The notes: generated by a model from the letters alone, not told the origin. Shown: positions 33,630 through 42,396, counted from the first letter of the stretch. The stretch is DNA of 64,000 nt from Bradyrhizobium sp. S69 (GCF_009766005.1 NZ_LMUK01000010.1:1-64000); one strand, 5' to 3'. Numbers and translations: made by a program.

Positions 33630-35072
33630 ATGCGCTATTTCACCATTTTCCTTTCCCTGATGTGCATGGTGTTCGCCGCCGACGCGGCCCAGGATTCCGC
33701 CAAGGCCGACAAGCGCGTCGCCTTCGTGGTCGGCAACGGCGCCTACAAGAACGTGGCCGCGCTGCCCAATCCGCCGATCGATGCCAAGGCGATCGCGGCC
33801 GTGCTGCGCAATGTGGGCTTCGAGGTCGTCGAAGGCACCAACCTCACCCGCGATACCATGACCGAGCGGCTGCTCGAATTCGGCAAGAAGGCGCAAGGCG
33901 CCGACGTCGCGGTGTTCTTCTATGCCGGCCACGGCATCGCCATCAGCGGCACCAATTATCTGTTGCCGATCGACGCCGACATCAAATCGGAAATGGACGT
34001 CAAGCTTGGCGCCGCCATCAACATCGACCTGACGCTCGACCAGACCATGAGCGACGCCAAGGTCAAGCTGGTGTTCCTCGACGCCTGCCGCGACAATCCG
34101 TTTGCCGCCAAGATCAAGTCGAACGCAACCACCCGCAGCGTGTCGGTTCAAAGCGGTCTCGCCGAAATGAAATCCGGTGAAGGCACGCTGATCGCGTTTG
34201 CGACCGGCCCCGGCCAGACCGCGCTGGACGGCCATGAGGGCACCAACAGCCCGTTTACCCGCGCCCTGATCGACAACATCACGCAACCCGGGATCGAGAT
34301 CCAGCAGGCGATGACCAAGGTCCGTGCCGAGGTCAATGAACAGACCAACAAGGGGCAATTGCCCTGGGGCCACACCAACCTGACCGGTTCGGTCTATCTG
34401 AACCCGGCGCCCGAGCCCGCCGCGGCTGCGGCGTCCAATGCCCCCGCGCCGGTGGCGTCGGTGTCCGGCAATACCGATGTCGAACTGGAGTTCTGGCGCT
34501 CGATCAAGGAAACCAACAAGCCGGAAGAACTCAACGCGTATCTGAGCAGCTATCCGAATGGTCAGTTCAAATCGCTGGCGCTGGCCCGGATCGCGTCTCT
34601 GGACAGCAACAACAACGGCAATAGCAACAGCTCGAACAACAGCAATCCGCAGACCCGCAACCTGACCAGCGTCGATCCCGCGACCTTCAACGCCGAATCA
34701 AACCAGGTCACCGAAGACCAGATCGGCCTCGACAAGGGCCAGCGCCGCGACGTGCAGCGCCGGCTCAATGGCCTCGGTTTCGATACCAAGGTCAACGGCA
34801 AGTTCGATGAAGCGACCCGCGCCGTGATCACGCGCTGGCAGGCCGCCCGCGGCTATACCAAGAGCGGCTATCTCAACCAGTTGCAGCACAAGGCGCTGTT
34901 GACCGAGATCGTCTCCGCCCAGGCCAGCAGCAGCGACGAGGACTCCGATGACCACGCCTCGCGCCGCCATCACGGCGGTGGTGGCGGTGGTGGTGGTGGT
35001 GGCCGTCATTACCGCGGCGGCGGTGGCCCCGGCGGCTTCATCGGCGGCGTGGTCGGCGGGCTGTTCCGGTAA
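33630..35072 (+). CDS. Caspase-like (peptidase C14) protein with C-terminal peptidoglycan-binding domain
   Basis: 480 residues. Signal peptide MRYFTIFLSLMCMVFAADAA, then a caspase-like p20 fold: KRVAFVVGNGAYKNVAAL, catalytic His101 in FFYAGHG and Cys153 in FLDACRDNPF. A spacer rich in Ser/Asn follows, then a PG-binding_1-like domain (QRRDVQRRLNGLGFDTKVNG and DEATRAVITRWQ), ending in a Gly/His-rich GFIGGVVGGLFR tail that may insert in membrane. Both dyad residues are present, so activity is plausible. Target unknown; export points to a periplasmic role. Confidence 0.88.
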   Translation: MRYFTIFLSLMCMVFAADAAQDSAKADKRVAFVVGNGAYKNVAALPNPPIDAKAIAAVLRNVGFEVVEGTNLTRDTMTERLLEFGKKAQGADVAVFFYAGHGIAISGTNYLLPIDADIKSEMDVKLGAAINIDLTLDQTMSDAKVKLVFLDACRDNPFAAKIKSNATTRSVSVQSGLAEMKSGEGTLIAFATGPGQTALDGHEGTNSPFTRALIDNITQPGIEIQQAMTKVRAEVNEQTNKGQLPWGHTNLTGSVYLNPAPEPAAAAASNAPAPVASVSGNTDVELEFWRSIKETNKPEELNAYLSSYPNGQFKSLALARIASLDSNNNGNSNSSNNSNPQTRNLTSVDPATFNAESNQVTEDQIGLDKGQRRDVQRRLNGLGFDTKVNGKFDEATRAVITRWQAARGYTKSGYLNQLQHKALLTEIVSAQASSSDEDSDDHASRRHHGGGGGGGGGGRHYRGGGGPGGFIGGVVGGLFR

Positions 35073-35100
35073 CGCCCGCGAGCCCGGTATTCCCTAAAGC

Positions 35101-35130
35101 AAAAAGCCCGGCTCGCGCCGGGCTTTTTAG
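35101..35130. terminator. Bidirectional intrinsic terminator
   Basis: AAAAAGCCCGGC and GCCGGGCTTTTT pair around a 5-base loop. It serves the caspase-like gene and, read on the other strand, the end of the cysK-BrnA operon at 35155. Confidence 0.85.
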
Positions 35131-35154
35131 TTTCGGGCCGTGGACGCCGCGCCG

Positions 35155-35394
35155 CTACTTCCCGGCCGCTTTGCGCAGCGCCTCGTTGATGCGCTCCTGC
35201 CAGCCGGGGCCGCCTTCCTGGAAGTATGCCAGCACGTCCTGGTCGATCCGCAAGGAGACCAGCTCCTTGACGCCGGGCAGCGTGGCCGGCTTGGGTGGCG
35301 CTTCCGGCACCTTGGTCGTGGTCTTCTTGAACGCCGCCTCGGCTTCGGTGCGGGCGTCGTTCAGGGTTCTCGGGCGTCGCGGTTGATCGGCCAC
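35155..35394 (-). CDS. BrnA-like antitoxin (ribbon-helix-helix) without BrnT
   Basis: 79 residues. The C-terminal half, LVSLRIDQDVLAYFQEGGPGWQERINEALR (key block SLRIDQDVLAYFQ), is the BrnA ribbon-helix-helix domain; the N-terminus is a basic, Pro-rich linker. In BrnTA systems brnT precedes brnA, but here the upstream gene is cysK, ending 2 bases before. No BrnT-like ORF is in the window. It may be a solitary regulator. Confidence 0.75.
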   Translation of the reverse strand: MADQPRRPRTLNDARTEAEAAFKKTTTKVPEAPPKPATLPGVKELVSLRIDQDVLAYFQEGGPGWQERINEALRKAAGK

Positions 35395-35396
35395 TA

Positions 35397-36374
35397 TCAG
35401 ATTCCTTCGAATAGAGCGGTCGACAGATAGCGTTCCGCGAACGACGGCACAATCGCCAGAATGGTTTTGCCGGCGTTCTCCGGCCGCTTGCCGATCGCCA
35501 GCGCGGCTGCGATCGCAGCACCTGAGGAAATACCGCCGGGGATCCCCTCGTTGCGGGCCAGCGCCCGTGACGTCTCCAGCGCCGTGGCGCTGTTGATCTT
35601 GACGATCTCGTCGATCACCGAACGGTCGAGGATGTCAGGGACAAAACCCGCGCCGATGCCCTGGATCTTGTGCGGCGAATGCTGGCCGCCGGACAGCACC
35701 GGGCTTTCCTCCGGCTCGACGGCGACAACCCGCACGCCCGGCTTGCGCGACTTCAGCACCTGCCCGACCCCGGTGATGGTGCCGCCGGTGCCGACGCCGG
35801 CGACGAAGACATCGATGTTGCCGCCGGTATCGTTCCAGATTTCCTCCGCGGTGGTGCGGCGATGAATTTCAGGATTGGCCAGGTTCTTGAACTGCTGCGG
35901 CATCACCGCGTTGGGCGTCGTGCGCACCAGTTCTTCGGCGGCTGCGATCGAGCCCTTCATGCCCTGCGCCGCCGGTGTCAACACGATCTCGGCGCCGAGG
36001 AAGGCCAGCATCTTGCGCCGTTCGATCGACATCGATTCCGGCATCACCAGCTTGAGCCGATAGCCGCGCGACGCCGCGACGAACGCCAGCGCTATTCCAG
36101 TGTTGCCCGAGGTAGGCTCGATCAGCACCGTATCGGCATTGATCACGCCGGCCTTCTCCATCGCGACGATCATCGCGGCGCCGATGCGGTCCTTCACGCT
36201 GCCGGCCGGATTGAAATATTCCAGTTTGGCGAGGATGGTCGCTTGCACCCCGTGGGCCTGCGGCAATTTGCGCAACCGCACGATCGGCGTATCGCCGACG
36301 GCGTCCACGATACTGTCGAACACGCGCCCGCGGCCGGGACGGTGCACTGCACTCGCAGCGGATGGTGCGTCCAT
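35397..36374 (-). CDS. cysK: Cysteine synthase A (O-acetylserine sulfhydrylase)
   Basis: PLP enzyme joining O-acetylserine and sulfide. 325 residues with the PLP lysine in [11 protein letters not shown], the substrate loop [11 protein letters not shown], the phosphate loop [10 protein letters not shown] and [15 protein letters not shown] 15-residue N-terminal extension ([15 protein letters not shown]) precedes the usual start. It is followed by the BrnA-like gene after 2 bases, so the two are probably co-transcribed. Confidence 0.92.
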   Translation of the reverse strand: MDAPSAASAVHRPGRGRVFDSIVDAVGDTPIVRLRKLPQAHGVQATILAKLEYFNPAGSVKDRIGAAMIVAMEKAGVINADTVLIEPTSGNTGIALAFVAASRGYRLKLVMPESMSIERRKMLAFLGAEIVLTPAAQGMKGSIAAAEELVRTTPNAVMPQQFKNLANPEIHRRTTAEEIWNDTGGNIDVFVAGVGTGGTITGVGQVLKSRKPGVRVVAVEPEESPVLSGGQHSPHKIQGIGAGFVPDILDRSVIDEIVKINSATALETSRALARNEGIPGGISSGAAIAAALAIGKRPENAGKTILAIVPSFAERYLSTALFEGI

Positions 36375-36723
36375 GTTCAGCTCCCCATAGAAGTTTTTAG
36401 TGAAAGATTAAGATGTGTAATGCATAGCGCATGGACCGCCAAAGTGTGAGCTATTTGGCGGTAAGATCATGCGACCACTGCTAATTTAACAGGCGCTAGA
36501 AGCCGCGACCGCGTGTTGACGATTTGTCGCACGCTGCAGTGCAAATTTGCGAAATCAAAACGTCACACTGTCGCTGCATTGCAAAAAGCCACGAACAAGT
36601 CCGACGCCACGCCACCAGATTTGAACCTACCTAAATAACGTAAAACCAACGCATTTGTGTTGCGACATCTTCAAACAAACCGGTGTACGGTGACGCTAGG
36701 TTCAGATCGCAAAGGAGGTCACG
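36375..36723. other. AT-rich divergent promoter region
   Basis: 349 bases between cysK and the small zinc-ribbon gene, clearly lower in GC than its surroundings. No ORF or strong hairpin. It ends in a full Shine-Dalgarno AAAGGAGG 6 bases before ATG 36724. It probably holds both promoters and upstream regulatory sites that I cannot name. Confidence 0.5.
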
Positions 36724-36939
36724 ATGCCAGCACTTGCTGAAGTCCTGTCGACCGTCCCGGCTCAACCCGGCCCGCGTGGAAGTGACCTGCCGACCTGCCC
36801 TGTCTGCGCGGATTCCATGATCGCAGCGGAAGCATCAGCCTACCTCTCAGACAATTTGATCAGCTATCTCTGGACCTGTGACACCTGCGGTTATGGTTTC
36901 GTCACCAAACACGCGCTGAAGCGCTTGGTCTGTAACTAG
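36724..36939 (+). CDS. Small zinc-ribbon protein (71 aa)
   Basis: Two CxxC knuckles, CPVC at residues 24-27 and CDTC at about 52-55, about 25 residues apart, form a zinc-ribbon. The remainder has aromatic residues (YLSDNLISYLW) and ends in a basic helix (KHALKRLVCN). It has the strongest ribosome-binding site in the window (AAAGGAGG), implying high expression. No family name is known to me; DNA/RNA binding or a protein-protein adaptor role is possible. Confidence 0.75.
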   Translation: MPALAEVLSTVPAQPGPRGSDLPTCPVCADSMIAAEASAYLSDNLISYLWTCDTCGYGFVTKHALKRLVCN

Positions 36940-36973
36940 GCTTCGCGGCCAATGTTCCGGTTTTTGCTGAATC

Positions 36974-38107
36974 TTAGCGCGGCGCGATGTCGCCTTGCGC
37001 CCATCCGGCGCGTGTGCGCTCGCGAAACTCGGCGAAATTACCGTGCGCGATCGCATCCCTGATGTCGTGCATCAATCGTTGGTAATAAGCGATGTTGATC
37101 TCCGACAGCAACATCGCCCCCAGCGTCTCGCCCGAACGCACCAGGTGATGCAGATAGGCACGCGAATAGCCTGAGGTCGACGGCCAATTGCTTTCCTCGT
37201 CAAGCGGTCGCGGATCGTCGGCATGGCGCGCGTTGCGCAGATTGATCTGGCCAAACCGCGTGAACGCCATGCCGTGACGGCCGTTGCGGGTCGGCATCAC
37301 ACAATCGAACATGTCGACGCCGCGCGCGACCGCTTCCAGCATGTCGTCGGGCGTGCCGACGCCCATCAAATAGCGCGGCCGGTCCGGCGGCAGGATCGGC
37401 GCGACCTCCTCGATCATCGCCAGCATCACCGCCTGGGGTTCACCGACCGCAAGGCCGCCGATCGCGTAGCCGTGAAATCCGATCTCGATCAGACCTCGCG
37501 CGCTGGCGTGGCGCAGGCCGGCGACGTCGCCGCCCTGGACGATGCCGAACAGCATGTAGCCCTCTGGCGCGGTCTCGAAGGCGCGCTTGCTGCGTTCGGC
37601 CCAGCGCAACGACAATTGCATCGCGCGCTCGATCTCGGCGGGCTCTGCCGGCAGCCGCACGCATTCATCCATTTGCATCGCGATGTCGGAGCCGAGCAGC
37701 CGCTGCACCTCGATGGAGCGCTCCGGCGACAGCTCGATTTTGGCGCCGTCGATATGCGAGCGGAAGGTAACGGCCTTTTCGGTGACCTTGCGCAACTCCG
37801 ACAGCGACATCACCTGGAAGCCGCCGGAATCGGTCAGCATCGGACCGCCCCAGCGCGTAAAGGTCTGCAGGCCGCCCAGCGTCGCGATCCGTTCGGCCCC
37901 GGGCCGCAGCATCAGATGATAGGTGTTGCCGAGCACGATATCGGCGCCGGCATCGCGCACCTCGCGCCAATGCATGCCCTTCATCGCGCCCGCCGTGCCG
38001 ACCGGCATGAAGGCGGGTGTGCGCACGGCGCCATGCGGCGTCGTCAGCCGGCCGGTGCGGGCCAGGCCGTCGGTCGCGGCCAGTTCGAAATGGTTGGGTA
38101 CGCTCAT
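36974..38107 (-). CDS. tgt: tRNA-guanine transglycosylase lacking the zinc-site residues
   Basis: Exchanges G34 for preQ1 in tRNAs with GUN anticodons. At 377 residues it has the family length (E. coli 375). The nucleophile region ([12 protein letters not shown]) and [15 protein letters not shown], which hold the two catalytic Asp residues, are intact. The usual zinc site C-x-C-x2-C plus a downstream His is altered: positions aligned to E. coli Cys302, 304, 307 and His333 read Ser306, Trp308, Thr311 and Ile337. Flanking sequence ([15 protein letters not shown]) is conserved, so this is not a frameshift. queA lies on the same strand 1.6 kb away. Confidence 0.93.
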   Translation of the reverse strand: MSVPNHFELAATDGLARTGRLTTPHGAVRTPAFMPVGTAGAMKGMHWREVRDAGADIVLGNTYHLMLRPGAERIATLGGLQTFTRWGGPMLTDSGGFQVMSLSELRKVTEKAVTFRSHIDGAKIELSPERSIEVQRLLGSDIAMQMDECVRLPAEPAEIERAMQLSLRWAERSKRAFETAPEGYMLFGIVQGGDVAGLRHASARGLIEIGFHGYAIGGLAVGEPQAVMLAMIEEVAPILPPDRPRYLMGVGTPDDMLEAVARGVDMFDCVMPTRNGRHGMAFTRFGQINLRNARHADDPRPLDEESNWPSTSGYSRAYLHHLVRSGETLGAMLLSEINIAYYQRLMHDIRDAIAHGNFAEFRERTRAGWAQGDIAPR

Positions 38108-38215
38108 GCGTCAGCTTATTGCGTAACAAGGGCTCCCTGTTCAACCTTGTTGAGGGCGATTTTGCCGCCAAAAGCCATTGACGCCGGCGAGGGCCTGCCG
38201 CATAAGCTCCGCGCC

Positions 38216-38287
38216 ATGAATACGACCACCAAACGCACCGCAAAAACCAAAGCACCCTCCGGGGGCTCGGGAGCCGTGCGCGCGTAG
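38216..38287 (+). CDS. Candidate Thr/Lys leader peptide of asd (attenuator)
   Basis: A 23-codon ORF reading MNTTTKRTAKTK and then APSGGSGAVRA. Thr occupies codons 3, 4, 5, 8 and 11, and Lys codons 6, 10 and 12, so 8 of the first 12 codons are Thr/Lys, the end products of the pathway of the next gene, asd. The segment 38252-38279 can form a hairpin around CTCC/GGAG, and GGGGCT (38262-38267) can instead pair with AGCCCC (38314-38319) of the terminator stem. The ribosome site is weak, with no clear GGAG within 15 bases, the main doubt. Confidence 0.55.
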   Translation: MNTTTKRTAKTKAPSGGSGAVRA

Positions 38288-38312
38288 TCGAACGATCGCA
38301 TCATCTGAACCG

Positions 38313-38344
38313 AAGCCCCGCCTGAAAAGGTCCGGGGCTTTTTT
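38313..38344 (+). terminator. Intrinsic terminator in the asd leader
   Basis: AAGCCCCG (38313-38320) pairs with CGGGGCTT (38333-38340), with an inner CCT/AGG around a GAAA loop and six T at 38339-38344. It ends 34 bases before the asd start and after the leader stop codon, as an attenuator would. Confidence 0.8.
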
Positions 38345-38378
38345 ATTGCCTGCTGTTCAAATAACTGGAGACACACCC

Positions 38379-39404
38379 GTGAAGAACGATCTCGTTGTTG
38401 CCATTGCCGGCGTGACCGGCGCGGTCGGCGCCGAATTCATCGCCACCATGGACAGACGCCGATTTCCGGTCGGGAAATTGAAGGCGTTGGCGAGCGCACG
38501 CTCGGCCGGCAAGACCGTCGATTTCCGCGGCGAGAGGATCGTGATCGAGGAGCTCACCGAGCGCTCGTTCGACGGTGTCGACATCGCGCTGTTCTCGGCC
38601 GGCGGCGGCATCTCCCGAAAATTCTCGCCCGCGGCGGTAAAGGCCGGCGCCGTCGTGATCGACAATTCGTCGGCGTTCCGGATGGATCCCGACGTGCCGT
38701 TGGTGATCCCGGAGATCAACGCGCACCGCATCCGCGAACACAAGGGCATCATCGCGGTTCCGAATTGCTCGGCGATCACCGCGCTGGTGCCGCTGTGGCC
38801 GATCCACCGCGTCAACCGCATCAAGCGCCTGATCCTGTCGACCTATCAGGCGGCCAGTGGCGCAGGTGCCGCGGCGATGGCCGAACTGGTGGAATCGACG
38901 CGCGCCAGCCTCAACGGCGAGGCCTACCCGCCGAAGGTGATGCCGCATCCCTACGCCTTCAACCTGTTCAGCCACAATACCGCTATTGACCCCGAGACCG
39001 GCTACAACGACGAAGAGACAAAGGTCATCAAGGAGACCCGGAAGATCTTCGAGGACGAGCGCATCGCGATCGGCGTGACCTGCGTGCGGGTACCGGTGCT
39101 GCGCGCGCATTGCGAAGCCATCACCTTCGAATGCGAACGGCCGATCTCGGAGCACGAGGTGCGCGCGATCCTGTCGACGGCGCCGGGCGTCCGGATCGTG
39201 GACGACCGGGCCAAAAACTATTTCCCGATGCCGGTCGACGCGTCAGGCCAGGACGACGTGCTGGTCGGCCGTATCAGGAAGGATCTGAGCGACACGAGCG
39301 GTCATTCGATCTCGATGTTCGTGTCGGCGGACCAGCTCCTGAAGGGCGCGGCGTTGAATGCCATCCAGATCGCGGAGTTGTTGCCGGAGCGCGCGATCGC
39401 GTGA
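38379..39404 (+). CDS. asd: Aspartate-semialdehyde dehydrogenase
   Basis: Second step of the Lys/Thr/Met branch: aspartyl-phosphate to the semialdehyde with NADPH. 341 residues with GVTGAVG cofactor loop, ALFSAGGGISRKFSP, the active-site Cys in VPNCSAIT and a catalytic His in RAHCEAI. GTG 38379 has GGAG 9 bases upstream. It is divergent from tgt and has its own leader with a Thr/Lys-rich ORF and terminator. Alphaproteobacteria often carry another asd near leuB, so this may be a paralogue. Confidence 0.88.
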   Translation: MKNDLVVAIAGVTGAVGAEFIATMDRRRFPVGKLKALASARSAGKTVDFRGERIVIEELTERSFDGVDIALFSAGGGISRKFSPAAVKAGAVVIDNSSAFRMDPDVPLVIPEINAHRIREHKGIIAVPNCSAITALVPLWPIHRVNRIKRLILSTYQAASGAGAAAMAELVESTRASLNGEAYPPKVMPHPYAFNLFSHNTAIDPETGYNDEETKVIKETRKIFEDERIAIGVTCVRVPVLRAHCEAITFECERPISEHEVRAILSTAPGVRIVDDRAKNYFPMPVDASGQDDVLVGRIRKDLSDTSGHSISMFVSADQLLKGAALNAIQIAELLPERAIA

Positions 39405-39412
39405 GGTGAATT

Positions 39413-39538
39413 CGTAGGGTGGGCAAAGCCACCGGGTCGCGCGAATGCGCGCCCGATGACAGGCTCCCCGTGCCCACCAGGGCAAATTCGGCACGAAGGT
39501 GGTGGGCACGGCGAAAGCGCGCCTTTGCCCACCCTACG
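39413..39538. repeat. Dispersed palindrome with GTAGGGTGGGCAAAG ends
   Basis: GTAGGGTGGGCAAAG (39414-39428) and CTTTGCCCACCCTAC (about 39523-39537) bound the element; an inner GGTGGGCACGG/CCGTGCCCACC pair nests inside. It follows the asd stop codon. The remainder of the gap to queA (39539-39681) shows nothing. Confidence 0.75.
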
Positions 39539-39681
39539 ATTTCTACGATTCAAGCGCGGTTCGCCGGGACGACTTAGTGAGCCAAACATCGTCAAATCGG
39601 GGACTGCGCGTCCGGCGCAGTCGTGAGGCTCAACCGCGGCTACTCTCCTACACCAGCGTTATCAGGATAACGAGGCTGGCT

Positions 39682-40758
39682 TCACGCGGGCGCGCGAAAC
39701 AAAAGGCAGGCATCACCGTAGGAATAAAACCGGTAGCCGTTGGCGATCGCGTGGGCATAGGCCTGTTTCATGCTGTCGAGGCCGGAGAACGCCGAGACCA
39801 GCATGAACAGCGTCGAGCGCGGCAAATGGAAATTGGTCAGCAAAATATCCACCGCGCGAAAGCGATAGCCGGGCGTGATGAAGATCGAGGTTTCGTCCGA
39901 AAACGGCTGGATGGTGCCGTCGTCGGCCGTGGCACTTTCCAGTAGCCGCATCGAGGTGGTGCCGACCGCAACGATACGGCCGCCGTTGGCGCGGGCCGCG
40001 TTCAGCGCGGTCGCGGTCTGCGCGGAGATGCAGCCCCATTCGGCGTGCATCCGGTGCTCGCTGGTCTCGTCCACCTTCACGGGGAGGAACGTCCCTGCCC
40101 CGACATGCAGGGTCAGCCGGTGAAGGCCGACGCCATGGCCGCGCAGCGCGGTCTCCAGAGCCGGCGTGAAATGCAGCCCCGCCGTGGGGGCCGCGACCGC
40201 GCCCTCATTGACCGCGAACATGGTCTGGTAATCGGCGGTGTCCTGATCGTCGGGCGTGCGCTTGGAGGCGATGTAAGGCGGCAACGGCGGCGACCCGAGA
40301 TCGGAGATGGCCTGGTCGAGCGCGGGCCCGTGAAACGAAAACGACAGCGTGACTTCGCCGTCGCTGCCCTTGGCCTCGACCTCGGCGTCGAGATGGCCGA
40401 GCAGGCACACCCTGCCCTCATTGCCAAAACGGACCACATCGCCCGGCGCAAGCTTCTTGGCCGGCTTCACCAAGGCCTGCCAGCGCGAACCGTCGAGCCG
40501 CTTGATCAGCGTCGCCTCGATCTTCGGCTCGGTCTCGCGGCCGATGCGGCGGCCCTTGAGTTGGGCCGAGATCACCTTGGTGTCGTTGACCACCAGTTGA
40601 TCGCCCGGCTCCAGCCATTTCGGCAGGTCGGCAATGAACTGGTCGCGCAGCACGTCGCCGGGCTGCACCACGAGCAGCCGCGCGGAGTCGCGCGGGCTGG
40701 CCGGCCGCAGCGCGATATTTTCAGCGGGAAGTTCGAAGTCGAAGAGATCGGTGCGCAT
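39682..40758 (-). CDS. queA: S-adenosylmethionine:tRNA ribosyltransferase-isomerase
   Basis: Converts preQ1-tRNA to epoxyqueuosine using SAM ribose. 358 residues with [23 protein letters not shown] at the start (split here after PASPR), [37 protein letters not shown] and [19 protein letters not shown], all family hallmarks. Product Tgt is encoded nearby on the same strand but separated by asd, which runs the other way. Cyclophilin genes lie upstream and are probably co-transcribed. Confidence 0.95.
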   Translation of the reverse strand: MRTDLFDFELPAENIALRPASPRDSARLLVVQPGDVLRDQFIADLPKWLEPGDQLVVNDTKVISAQLKGRRIGRETEPKIEATLIKRLDGSRWQALVKPAKKLAPGDVVRFGNEGRVCLLGHLDAEVEAKGSDGEVTLSFSFHGPALDQAISDLGSPPLPPYIASKRTPDDQDTADYQTMFAVNEGAVAAPTAGLHFTPALETALRGHGVGLHRLTLHVGAGTFLPVKVDETSEHRMHAEWGCISAQTATALNAARANGGRIVAVGTTSMRLLESATADDGTIQPFSDETSIFITPGYRFRAVDILLTNFHLPRSTLFMLVSAFSGLDSMKQAYAHAIANGYRFYSYGDACLLFRAPA

Positions 40759-40798
40759 GGCGCTTTGTGCCTATGAGCCGAGCCATTGCAGGGCGCGG

Positions 40799-40939
40799 TC
40801 CTCACCTCTCCCCGGCGGGGAGAGGTCGGAGACTGAGCGTAGCGAAGGCTCCGGGTGAGGGCGTTTGGACTACCAGGGAGCGTAAAGTCCCCTCACCCGC
40901 TCGCTTCGCGAGCGACCTCTCCCCAGCGGGGAGAGGTGA
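40799..40939. repeat. Dispersed palindrome with CTCACCTCTCCCC ends
   Basis: CCTCACCTCTCCCCGGCGGG at the left and an inverted CTCTCCCCAGCGGGGAGAGG copy at the right. The element also contains the strings GGAGAGGTC and GGTGAGGGCG. It separates queA from the upstream cyclophilin gene. Confidence 0.7.
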
Positions 40940-40963
40940 ACAGGCTTGCGACCGGAAGCTACT

Positions 40964-41431
40964 CTACTCCGCCGCGTCGGCGGCCATGTGCGCCTTGACG
41001 ATCTTGTCCGGATTCTTGACCGGCTCGCCGCGCTTGATCTTGTCGACGTTGTCCATGCCTTCGATCACCTTGCCCCAGACCGTGTACTGGTTGTTGAGGA
41101 AGGAAGCATCGTCGAAGCAGATGAAGAACTGGCTGTCGCCGGAATCCGGGCTCGCGGCACGCGCCATCGAGGTGGTGCCGCGCACATGCGGCTCCTTGTT
41201 GAATTCGGCCTTCAGCTTCTTGCCGGAGCCGCCGGTGCCGGTGCCCTGCGGACAGCCGGTTTGCGCCATGAAGCCGTCGATCACACGGTGGAACACGATG
41301 CCGTCGTAAAAGCCTTCGCGCACCAATTCCTTGATCCTGGCGACGTGGCCGGGCGCCAGATCGGGCCGCATCTCGATGGTCACGGGTCCCTGGGTGGTTT
41401 CAAGGATCAAAGTATTCTCTGTAACTGCCAT
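40964..41431 (-). CDS. ppiB: Cytoplasmic peptidyl-prolyl cis-trans isomerase (cyclophilin)
   Basis: 155 residues, without a signal peptide. Cyclophilin motifs are FHRVIDGFMAQTGCPQGTG, SQFFICFDDASFLNNQYTVWGKV and GMDNVDKI. Its start overlaps the tail of the upstream gene (41407-41844) by 25 bases, so they are translationally linked. Confidence 0.9.
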   Translation of the reverse strand: MAVTENTLILETTQGPVTIEMRPDLAPGHVARIKELVREGFYDGIVFHRVIDGFMAQTGCPQGTGTGGSGKKLKAEFNKEPHVRGTTSMARAASPDSGDSQFFICFDDASFLNNQYTVWGKVIEGMDNVDKIKRGEPVKNPDKIVKAHMAADAAE

Positions 41432-41844
41432 GCTCTTTTCTCCATGGGTTGGGGTGGAGGTCTGCGATTGTGGAACTTGACCGCGAAAGGACGACCCGCC
41501 ACGGCGCCCGCCATTGCCTCGGTAAATGGCATCGGCGTGCAGCGTTGCAACGTCTCCATCACGGCGATGCGGTAGATCAGGCGGTCATTGTCGGTGGCCT
41601 GCTCGGATTCATAGGTAATTTTCGGGTGGCCTAGGATAGTGCCGTCGCGCCTGAAGCTGACGATGACGGTGATTTCGATGGACGGATTGGCTTGCGACGG
41701 CGGCGGCGGTCGCCAGCAGGTGCCCAGTTTTGCGAACACCTGCTTGATGTTGTCGACCTGATCGGGCGCGGTTTGCGCCGACACGACCGAACCCGACGAC
41801 AGCCATGCTGCGGCGAACCAGACCATCGGCCTGCGACGCAGCAT
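41407..41844 (-). CDS. Exported protein with TonB-C-like domain
   Basis: 145 residues. Signal peptide WFAAAWLSSGSVVSAQ, then IKQVFAKLGTCWRPPPPSQANPS (split) and the beta pattern EITVIVSFRRDGTILGHPKITY and ETLQRCTPMPFTEAMAGAVAGR, as in TonB C-terminal-like periplasmic proteins. It lies between two cyclophilin genes with overlaps or short gaps, so it is part of their operon. Role unknown. Confidence 0.75.
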   Translation of the reverse strand: MLRRRPMVWFAAAWLSSGSVVSAQTAPDQVDNIKQVFAKLGTCWRPPPPSQANPSIEITVIVSFRRDGTILGHPKITYESEQATDNDRLIYRIAVMETLQRCTPMPFTEAMAGAVAGRPFAVKFHNRRPPPQPMEKRAWQLQRIL

Positions 41845-41853
41845 GGCAATGCC

Positions 41854-42396
41854 TCACTTGATGTCGGATGCGACTTGCACCTTCACCATCTTGTCGGGAT
41901 CGGCGACCGGCTCGCCGCGCTTGAGTTTGTCCACCACATCCATGCCCGCGACCACTTCGCCGATCACGGTATACTGGCCGTTCAACGATGGGCCGTCGTT
42001 GAACATGATAAAGAACTGGGAATTCGCCGAGTTGGGATCGCTGGTGCGCGCCATGCCGACGATACCGCGCTTGAACGGCACGCTGGAGAACTCCGACGGC
42101 AGGTTCGGATATTTCGAGCCGCCGGTGCCGTTGAAATTCTTGCCGTCGCCGGTCTGTGCCATGAAGCCTTCGATGACGCGGTGGAACGGCACGTTGTTGT
42201 AGTAGCCGTCCCGCGCCAGAAGCTTGATGCGCTCGGCATGCTTGGGCGCGAGGTCGGCGCGCAGCTTGATGACGACGCGGCCTTTGGTGGTGTCGATGAC
42301 GATCGCGTTGGCCTTGTCGAGGTTGGCCGGCAGCGACTGGGCCATCACGGGGGCCGCGCAGACCAGCGCGGCAAGGACGGCAAGAATTCGGATCAT
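41854..42396 (-). CDS. ppiA: Periplasmic peptidyl-prolyl cis-trans isomerase (cyclophilin)
   Basis: 180 residues. Signal peptide IRILAVLAALVCAAPVMAQ, then the cyclophilin core FHRVIEGFMAQTGDGKNFNG, SQFFIMFNDGPSLNGQYTVIGEV and GMDVVDKLKRGEP. It closely parallels the cytoplasmic cyclophilin two genes downstream (shared DKLKRGEPV/DKIKRGEPV), indicating tandem duplication. Confidence 0.9.
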   Translation of the reverse strand: MIRILAVLAALVCAAPVMAQSLPANLDKANAIVIDTTKGRVVIKLRADLAPKHAERIKLLARDGYYNNVPFHRVIEGFMAQTGDGKNFNGTGGSKYPNLPSEFSSVPFKRGIVGMARTSDPNSANSQFFIMFNDGPSLNGQYTVIGEVVAGMDVVDKLKRGEPVADPDKMVKVQVASDIK

